Positions 1 to 5,020 of a stretch of 10,365 nucleotides of DNA are shown one piece after another. Source of the stretch: Aureococcus anophagefferens (taxonomy: Eukaryota; Sar; Pelagophyceae; Pelagomonadales; Pelagomonadaceae). The stretch lies in assembly GCF_000186865.1 (NCBI RefSeq), contig NW_008705674.1, forward strand, positions 2,426 to 12,790, in the 5' to 3' direction. The notes beneath the pieces were generated by a model. It was not told where the DNA came from. It searched no databases and saw only the letters and a list, made by a program, of their open reading frames with translations. Within the stretch, counting starts at the first letter, position 1; the number at the start of each line of letters is the position of its first letter. The translations under genes were made by a program, and so were the position numbers.

Positions 1-379
1 CGTCCATGTGCGCGAGGTCCCGGTCGCCCAGCAGCTCCTTGGCCGCGGCGAGCTCGGCCTGCACCTTGCGGTTCTCGTTGCGGAGCCGCGCGAGCTCCTC
101 CTGCTGCTGTTTTATCAATCGCATCGCCTCGGCGTACGACTCGGTCTGGAGCTCGGCCTCCTGGGAGAGCACGACCTCCTTGGACTTGCGGCGCTCGCCG
201 CCGGTGAAGAGGCCCCAGCTGGCCTTGCGCTGCTGGCCGCTGCCCCGCCGCTGGGTCTCGCGGATCATCTCCTGCGTCTCCGCGTCGAGCTGCGGGTTCG
301 GGCCGACGATGGAGCCGGAGCGGCCCGCCGCCGGCGCCGGCGCGGCGGCCTGCTTCCCACTGCTCGCGGCGCCGCCCAT
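1..379 (-). CDS. Partial N-myristoylated coiled-coil protein, 5' end only
   Basis: An uninterrupted reading frame runs from the ATG at 379-377 to the left edge (126 codons seen), so the C-terminus is missing. The protein begins MGGAASSGKQ. Gly2 and Ser6 fit the N-myristoylation pattern MGxxxS, so membrane attachment is likely. An Ala/Pro-rich stretch (residues 11-19) follows, then from about residue 85 a Gln/Glu/Leu/Arg-rich helix (KQQQEELARLRNENRKVQAE) with coiled-coil character. The start sits behind an A-rich leader (AAAAAAAACATGG on the minus strand), and a TAAAA tract lies about 15-20 bases further upstream. The Mpv17-like gene lies upstream on the same strand, with 148 bp between its stop and this ATG. 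I do not recognise the family. Myristoylation is inferred from the motif alone. Confidence 0.6.
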   Translation of the reverse strand, partial: MGGAASSGKQAAAPAPAAGRSGSIVGPNPQLDAETQEMIRETQRRGSGQQRKASWGLFTGGERRKSKEVVLSQEAELQTESYAEAMRLIKQQQEELARLRNENRKVQAELAAAKELLGDRDLAHMD

Positions 380-527
380 GTTTTTTTTCCGGGTTTTATC
401 TCGTGGTTCTGGGCGGGAGTGGTGTGTGTGTTGTGGTTGGGGGCGGCCCCATCGTATGCGTTGTCACAGATACGTCGGGGTGAAGTTGCCCTGCACCCGA
501 CGACGCGCCGCGGCACAACTAAAAACT

Positions 528-1271
528 TTAGTGCTGGTGCGTGAAGAAGGACGCCGCCGTGAGCCAGCCGAAGGACGTCGTCGCGATGAAGCCGATGCGC
601 AGCGGCACGGGCACGACCGTAAAAACGAGCATGTTCGCGGGGACCCAGACCGTGTAGTAGCGCCGGCACATGTCCGCGGCCTCGCCCTTGTAGCGCTCGA
701 GCCCCGCGCGCCAGCCGTCGCCGTCGTAGAGCACGTGCTTGTAGGCGTAGTACACGGGGAAGCACACCTGTGTGGAAATCAACCAGTGGAACGCCCTGTC
801 CAGCAAAAACTTCTCTAGCTCGGTCAAATCGAAGTCGATTCGGCTGATTTTTGGACGGATCGATTGCTCTCGTCGAGTTCTCGAAACACAGCCGAAGAGT
901 CTGGTCCAAACCGTTCGATTACGCGAAAATTGAAGTCAACTTGAAGATTTGATTGCCACGCAGAAGCACGCGAGCGGGATGTGGAACGCGCTATCGAACG
1001 CGACCTTCCGCGCGGCGTTGTAGACCGTCGTCTCCAACCCGAAGAGCGACGCGTAGCCCACGTTGTAGAGCGCGTGCTGGAACCAGCCGCAGTACCAGCC
1101 GCCGTAGAACGCGAAGACGCCCGTGCGCTTCCAGTCCTGCTCGCTCCGGCCCTCGACGACGCGCTGGCTGAAGGCGTCGGCGAGCATGCCCTTGAAGGTG
1201 CAGCTCGCGAAGGCGACGCTGTAGGGCCGCCGCGTGCTCAGCTCCGCGTAGGCCGCGACGAGCCGCGCCAT
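528..1271 (-). CDS. Mpv17/PMP22-family integral membrane protein, two exons
   Basis: Exon 1 is 1271-972 (100 codons) and exon 2 is 767-528 (79 codons plus stop). The 179-residue product is close to human MPV17 (176). Mpv17/PMP22/Sym1 proteins are small four-helix proteins of the mitochondrial inner or peroxisomal membrane. Family features: the N-terminal 'L..Y..L..RP' start, then FKGMLADAFSQ, a Gly/Trp-rich segment (FYGGWYCGWFQHALYN), a D-x3-H-x-P motif before the splice site, and the C-terminal signature WVPANMLVFTVVPVPLRIGF (residues 141-160) ending in W168. Joining CTC to GTG restores the family spacing (DSAFHIPL|VCFPVYY) but needs a GC donor. A GT donor at 959 is also in frame and would add four residues. 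The intron is a mobile introner, listed separately. The ATG at 1271 is the first in frame and fits the family start. Confidence 0.88.
768..963 (-). mobile_element. Introner element copy 1, forms the Mpv17-like intron
   Basis: This 196-bp element reads CTGCGTGGCAATCAA at its 5' end. The reverse complement of its 3' end reads CTGTGTGGAAATCAA, a 13/15 terminal inverted repeat. Flanking 8-mers are GCGTGCTT (971-964) and GTGTGCTT (767-760), matching at 7 of 8 positions, which is a target-site duplication. The 3' end CACACAG supplies the splice acceptor. The donor GC is the start of the left duplicated 8-mer, so the spliced intron is 971-768 (204 nt). The interior shares long near-identical blocks with the intron at 4456-4639, for example CCGAATCGACTTCGATTTGA. 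No protein-coding capacity is evident, so it would be non-autonomous. Confidence 0.85.
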
Positions 1272-2075
1272 GGCGCGGCCGCTGTGCCGTCACCGCTGGC
1301 GGCTGGAGAGCTCGTCACCTCGTTTGCTCTCCGAGGCGATGGCCGGGGTCGATGGCGTCGCCCTGTCGCGCAGTCGCGCTCCGGGCGACCGGTGCCTGGC
1401 TGGATCGCGAGGACCTCTCTTGCGGGACGTGGGTCTGTGGGTACTTCGTGGTGCTTCCTGGGTTTCGGCGCGCGACTGATCTCGGCGAACCGCGGCGGCG
1501 CGAGCGGCGTCCGTCACGGTGTTCGCGGCTCGCGAATTCGCGCGCCGTAGCTCCTAGGGAAGTCGCCAGCGTGTGCGCCCCCGGTTGCGGCCGCGCCGGA
1601 GCGTCGCTTCTCGAACGCACGCAGCCCGCTTTCTAGGCGTCTCGGGAGATTTTGATGCCGGCTCTTTGAGCTTGCTTGAAGATCCTGGCGACTCAGCGTC
1701 TCGCCCCAGAAGGACCACCTCGTCGCTCTTAAAACTCCCGCCTCGCTCACCGTGCGAGCCAGTGTCATCGACTTACTTCGCTCACGCACTCCCGCCCGCC
1801 CCGCCTGATACCGCCCTAACCCCTGCGGGCGCTGAACCCCTCGGAAAAAGCGCTCGTGAGGCTTCGGCGGAGAAACCGTCCGAAGCGGGACTGTGACGAG
1901 ATTTGCCGCCGTCGCGGGGCGTCAAAAATGAGGCGGGGCGCCCGGCGGCCGACGTCGGTACCGGAAAGACGGCCTCGACGCCGCCCCCGGAAATCGAGGG
2001 CGCGCTCGCGGGTCGCCTCGCGCGCGACCCGATAACGAGAGTGAAGTACGACCCGGACGCGCACGCAGGTTAATC
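1272..2075. other. Intergenic region, no recognisable gene
   Basis: This is the divergent gap of about 800 bp between the Mpv17-like start (1271, minus) and the H1-like start (2076, plus). Short open frames exist on both strands, but their translations are Arg/Ser-rich with no domain or motif that I recognise, as expected by chance at this GC content. I see no tRNA, rRNA or transposon end. It should hold the promoters and 5' leaders of both genes. A CAG at 2066-2068 just before the H1-like ATG could be an acceptor for an unseen leader intron, but nothing else supports that. Confidence 0.5.
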
Positions 2076-2714
2076 ATGGCCGCCAAGAAGCCCGCTTCCA
2101 AAAAGCCTGCCGCGAAGAAGGCCGCGCCGAAGAAGAAGACTGTCGCGAAGAAGCCGGCCGCGAAGAAGGTGCGCTCCCGCCATCGTCGAGAAGCTTTGTC
2201 CGTACGTGTTCCGACTCTCTTCTCCATAGGCCGCGCCTAAGCCCAAGGCCGCGCCCAAGCCCAAGGCTGCGCCGAAGAAGAAGGCGGCACCGAAGAAGAA
2301 GGCGGCGCCCAAGAAGAAGGTGAGCGACCGCCGTCGTCGAGAGACTGTCGGAGCGCTCCGACTCGTTTATCGTAGGCCGCGCCCAAGCCCGCCGCCGCGA
2401 AGCCCGCCGCGAAGCCCGCCGCGAAGCCCGCCGCTAAGCCCGCCGCGAAGCCCGCCGCCGCCAAGCCCGCGGCGAAGGTGAGCGCCCGCTGTCGCCTCGG
2501 GAAGTTTTTCCAGACTCCGCGCCAACTCTTGTACCCGTAGGCCAAGAAGGCCGCGCCGGCCAAGAAGAAGACCGTCGCCAAGAAGCCCGCGGCGAAGAAG
2601 GCCGCGCCCAAGGCGTCCAAGGCCACGGGCTCGCGCAAGTCCTCCCGCAAGTCGCTCTTGAGCAACGTGCCCGTCGCCGAGCGCGGCGCGGCCATGAAGG
2701 CCGCCGCCAACTAG
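2076..2714 (+). CDS. Histone H1-like Lys/Ala/Pro-rich chromatin protein, four exons
   Basis: Exons are 2076-2168, 2230-2319, 2376-2477 and 2541-2714, giving 152 residues ending at TAG. All junctions are phase 0 and read AAG|GT...TAG|GCC. The protein is made almost wholly of AAKK, AAPK and KPAA units, like the unstructured C-terminal tail of linker histone H1. No winged-helix (globular H5) domain is present, so it resembles the tail-only H1-like proteins of some protists and the Lys-rich nucleoid proteins of bacteria. The expected role is binding and compacting DNA in the nucleus. The last 30 residues differ (SKATGSRKSSRKSLLSNVP...) and carry Ser next to basic residues that could be phosphorylated. 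The ATG follows an in-frame TAA at 2070-2072. The alternating unspliced open frames on the opposite strand are shadows of the repeats. Function is inferred from composition. Confidence 0.8.
2169..2229 (+). other. Intron 1 of H1-like gene (61 nt)
   Basis: GTGCGC donor and CCATAG acceptor, phase 0 between two Lys/Ala codons (AAG|GCC). Removing it keeps the Lys-Ala-Pro frame open. It shares sequence blocks with introns 2 and 3, notably CGTCGAGA and TCCGACTC with intron 2. Confidence 0.85.
2320..2375 (+). other. Intron 2 of H1-like gene (56 nt)
   Basis: GTGAGC donor and ATCGTAG acceptor, phase 0, AAG|GCC junction. Its first 11 bases differ from those of intron 3 at a single position (GTGAGCGACCG against GTGAGCGCCCG), and it shares CGTCGAGA and TCCGACTC with intron 1. 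Confidence 0.85.
2478..2540 (+). other. Intron 3 of H1-like gene (63 nt)
   Basis: GTGAGC donor and CCCGTAG acceptor, phase 0, AAG|GCC junction. The 5' third is clearly related to intron 2. The middle is more diverged but keeps an AACTC block before the acceptor. Confidence 0.85.
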
Positions 2715-2814
2715 GCGCCTTTCCGGAAGGCCGAAGAGCCGCCGGGCCCGAAGCGTCCAAGACCGCCACGCGGTATTCCCCGGTCCCCGCGGCGCGCCCG
2801 GGTCGTCGCTGCAA

Positions 2815-2956
2815 CTCTCCAGTAACCACTCCCCGCGCAAAAAGAAGCTACTCGCCAGTAATCCACGAAAGCACAGCAACTACAAGCACGAACACCTCTA
2901 CAGTGACGAAAAGAGGCCACTCTCGAGTAACCACGAAAACACCTCTACAGTTACGA
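2815..2956. repeat. Degenerate short direct repeats in a convergent 3' gap
   Basis: Between the H1-like stop (2714) and the stop of the minus-strand PP1-docking protein (2982) lie interspersed near-repeats. AACACCTCTACAGTGACGA (2891-2909) recurs at 2938-2956 with one mismatch. CTCTCCAGTAACCAC (2815-2829) recurs in altered form at 2851-2865 and 2920-2934. The stretch has visibly more A and T than its surroundings. No gene is seen here. It may be the remnant of a minisatellite within overlapping 3' untranslated regions. Confidence 0.6.
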
Positions 2957-2981
2957 TACAGGGTCCGGACGCGCACGCCTC

Positions 2982-3551
2982 CTACGCGTCCTTCGCGCGG
3001 CTCGCGGCGCGGCGGCTCGGCCGCGCGTTCTTTTCTCGAGGCGACTGATTGAGCCAGTGGTTCTGCTGGAGCGGGCCGTGCTCGAGCTTCGCCTTGACGG
3101 CGGGGCTGATGCGCGCCTGCTTGTGGTTGCGCTCGCGCGACGCCTTGGGCGACTCGACGCCGGGCCCGAAGGACACGCGCCGGTCGGACACGGGCGTCGC
3201 GCCGGCGCGCAGCGCGCTCCGGACCGGCGTGCCGTCGGCGCGCAGCGCGCTCCGGACCGGCGTCGCGTCGCCGCGCGGCGTCGCCGCGGGCGTCATCTCG
3301 ACGTCCGGCGCGAAGGAGATCCGCGCCTCGCGCCGCTGCGCGACGGGCGTCGTCTGCGCGACGACGGCTACGGCGTCGCTCACGTCGATGGCCAGCGTCC
3401 GCCGCGCCGCCGCCGCCAGAACAGCATCATCGTCGTCGTTGTTCGTAGCTTCTGTGCGGCTCGAAGACGTCGCCTCCCGAGATGCTGCAGGCCGCATCGT
3501 CGACGGCGTCGACGGCGGCTCGACGATCTGCACCTTTCGTTGAGCGCTCAT
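2982..3551 (-). CDS. Putative PP1-docking phosphoprotein with duplicated RVxF-type motifs
   Basis: The 189-residue protein starts MSAQRKVQIV. An in-frame ATG at 3584 would add 11 residues. The open frame extends further upstream, but only antisense to the release factor. It looks intrinsically disordered. Two related blocks, ARISFAPDVEMTP (residues 76-88) and RRVSFGPGVESP (124-135), each contain an RxSF-type sequence matching the RVxF docking motif for protein phosphatase 1. RVSFG is also the form found in the mitotic PP1 targeting proteins Ki-67 and RepoMan. Between them lies an 11-residue repeat, TPVRSALRADG/TPVRSALRAGA, followed by TPVS. At least ten Ser/Thr-Pro sites make CDK or MAP-kinase control plausible. 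It shares a divergent 111-bp gap with the release factor. The family is unknown, and PP1 binding is inferred from motifs alone. Confidence 0.6.
   Translation of the reverse strand: MSAQRKVQIVEPPSTPSTMRPAASREATSSSRTEATNNDDDDAVLAAAARRTLAIDVSDAVAVVAQTTPVAQRREARISFAPDVEMTPAATPRGDATPVRSALRADGTPVRSALRAGATPVSDRRVSFGPGVESPKASRERNHKQARISPAVKAKLEHGPLQQNHWLNQSPREKNARPSRRAASRAKDA
3204..3263. repeat. 33-bp tandem repeat inside the PP1-docking gene
   Basis: A 27-bp block at 3204-3230 recurs exactly at 3237-3263, a period of 33 bp. This encodes the 11-residue TPVRSALRA repeat on the minus strand. The near-perfect DNA identity points to a recent in-frame duplication. Confidence 0.8.
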
Positions 3552-3662
3552 GGAGCTGCGACGAGCGGCACGCGTCGCGACCATCGTGCCAACGTCGAGA
3601 GTCTCTTGGCTTGGTCGAGCTGCCGCAACCACCACCGCTGTCGTCGCCGTCCACAGCGAGCC
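3552..3662. promoter_or_regulatory. Probable bidirectional promoter gap
   Basis: A 111-bp gap separates the minus-strand start at 3551 and the plus-strand release-factor start at 3663. Both genes must be driven from here or from within each other. No TATA-like or other core element is recognisable. Confidence 0.35.
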
Positions 3663-5020
3663 ATGCGCGGCATGCGCGCGCTCCGGCGCCTCGCGAACCC
3701 GATAGTCGGTCGCAGGGCTCGCCGGCGCGTCAGCGCGGCGGCGCTGCGGGCGCTCGCGGCGAAGCGCGGCCGCTACGACGAGCTCTGCGCGGTGGCGAGC
3801 GCCGAGGTGCTGGCGCCGGCGGCGGCGCGGGAGCTGAGCGAGCTCGGCGAGATTCTCGCCTGCCAGGAGGCCTGGGAGGGGTGCGTCGCGGAGCTGGACT
3901 CGCTGGCCGAGCTCGAGGACCGCTGCGCGGCGGCGACGCCGTCGGCGACGCGGAGCTGCGGGACGAGGCGCGGCGCGAACGCGAATTACTGACACCAAAA
4001 GTAGCGACACTCGCACACGACCTCACAGCAAAACTGCTGCCGCGGGACGCCGTCGACGACGCGCCGGCGTGCCTCGTCGAGGTCAAGGCCGCGGCCGGCG
4101 GCGACGAGGCGAGTTTGTTCGCGGGCGACCTCTTGGCCATGTACGAGCGCTTCGCCGGGCGCCGCCGCCACGGCTGGGACTTATTGAGCGTGACGAAGAG
4201 CGACTGCGGCGGCGTGAGCCACGCCTACGCCGAGGTCAAAGGGCCGGGCGCCTACGGCGCGCTCCGCTTCGAGTCGGGCGTCCACCGGGTCCAACGCGTG
4301 CCCCGGAACGACGTGCGCATCCACACGTCGACGGCGTCCGTCGTCGTCTTCCCGGCGGGCGCCGAGGACCGGGGGGCCACCGTCGACTTCGACCCGGCGG
4401 AGCTCCGGATAGACACGTTCCGCGCGTCCGGCGCGGGCGGGCAGCACGCGACTACCCGTATGGAAATCTTCAACCCGACTTCAATGCGAGCGTATCAAAA
4501 TGTTTCGACACGAGCACATCCGCCGTGCTTCGAGAACTCGATGAGAACAATGGATCCGTCCAAACCGAATCGACTTCGATTTGACCGAGCTAGAAAGTTT
4601 GGTCGGGACGTCCCAAACCAGCGGTCGATTTCCACGCAGGTGAACACGACGAATTCCGCGGTCCGCGTGACGCACCTCCCCACGGGCACGGTCGTGTCCA
4701 TCCAGGACGAGCGGTCCCAGCACCGCAACAAGGCCAAGGCGCTCAAGGTGCTCGCGAGCCGCGTGGTCGGCGCGCAAGCCGCCGCGGCCGCGGCGGCGCG
4801 GTCCGCGTCCCGCGCGAAGCTCGCGGGCAGCGGCGACCGCGCGGAGCGCATCCGCACCTACAACGCGCCCCACGACCGCGTCACGGACCACCGCTCCGGC
4901 TTCACGGCCAACTCCGTGGACCGCGTGCTCCGCGGCGACCTCCTCGACGACGTCGTCGCGTCCCTCGAGGCCGCGGACCGCGACGCGCGCATGGTCGAGT
5001 TCGAGGAGAGCAGCGCGTAA
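3663..5020 (+). CDS. Organellar class-I peptide chain release factor, RF1 type
   Basis: Release factors hydrolyse peptidyl-tRNA at stop codons. Exon 1 is 3663-4447 and exon 2 is 4640-5020. With one base restored in the frame break at about 3916-3950, the product is about 388 residues (E. coli RF1 has 360). Residues 1-25 are Arg-rich and nearly free of acidic residues, a likely mitochondrial presequence. The helical domain continues into LLPRD and the AAGGDEASLFAGDLLAMYER block. Then come FESGVHRVQRVP, RIDTFRASGAGGQH|VNTTNSAVRVTHLPTG (catalytic GGQ at about 259-261), QDERSQHRNKAKA and GDRAERIRTYN. The stop-codon recognition loop is unusual: E. coli VPATESQGRIHTS corresponds here to VPRNDVRIHTS, so the PxT tripeptide is absent and the loop is two residues shorter. 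An introner splits the gene directly after GGQH. ATG 3663 is the first good start. The 3' end may overlap the next gene. Confidence 0.88.
3916..3950 (+). other. Reading-frame break in the release factor gene
   Basis: Upstream of this interval the RF1-like sequence (DSLAELEDRC) is in one frame. Downstream (GDAELRDEARRERELL, then LLPRD) it is in another. One missing base in the GC-rich GCGGCGGCGACGCCG run would fix it. The unspliced length matches E. coli RF1 here, and no GT-AG pair of suitable phase was found, so an assembly error is more likely than an intron. Confidence 0.7.
4456..4639 (+). mobile_element. Introner element copy 2, forms the release factor intron
   Basis: This 184-bp element starts CCGTATGGAAATC and ends GATTTCCACGCAG. 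The ends form an inverted repeat matching at about 10 of 13 positions. It is homologous to the element at 768-963 over most of its length, with a strongly conserved core (about 4527-4592) that includes CTTCGAGAACTCGA and CCGAATCGACTTCGATTTGA. The right flanking 8-mer is GTGAACAC (4640-4647) and the left is GCGACTAC (4448-4455), a diverged duplication with 5 of 8 matches. Splicing from GC at 4448 to CAG at 4639 removes 192 nt and restores GGQHVNTT. The one nearby GT donor (4459) would shift the frame. Confidence 0.85.

Noticed and set aside
1573..1896. Plus-strand 107-codon frame in the 800-bp gap
   Set aside because: Its Ser/Pro/Arg-rich composition has no motif, and there is no codon-pattern contrast with the other frames.
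2717..2731. Hairpin GCCTT-TCCGG-AAGGC just after the H1-like stop, considered as a histone mRNA 3' stem-loop
   Set aside because: The stem is five pairs with a five-base loop, not six and four. It lacks the conserved loop bases and is too close to the stop codon.
3552..4016. N-terminal extension of the PP1-docking frame
   Set aside because: It is open only because it is antisense to the GC-rich release factor exon. The translation is low complexity, and start codons at 3551 or 3584 are more sensible.
3960..4028. ATTACTGACACC branch-point-like sequence with downstream CACAG acceptor in the release factor
   Set aside because: No donor of matching phase was found. The segment aligns in length and character with the RF1 coiled domain when read as exon.
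4456..4639. Reading introner copy 2 as a coding insertion of the release factor
   Set aside because: It interrupts the invariant GGQHVN sequence and is homologous to an intron in an unrelated gene.
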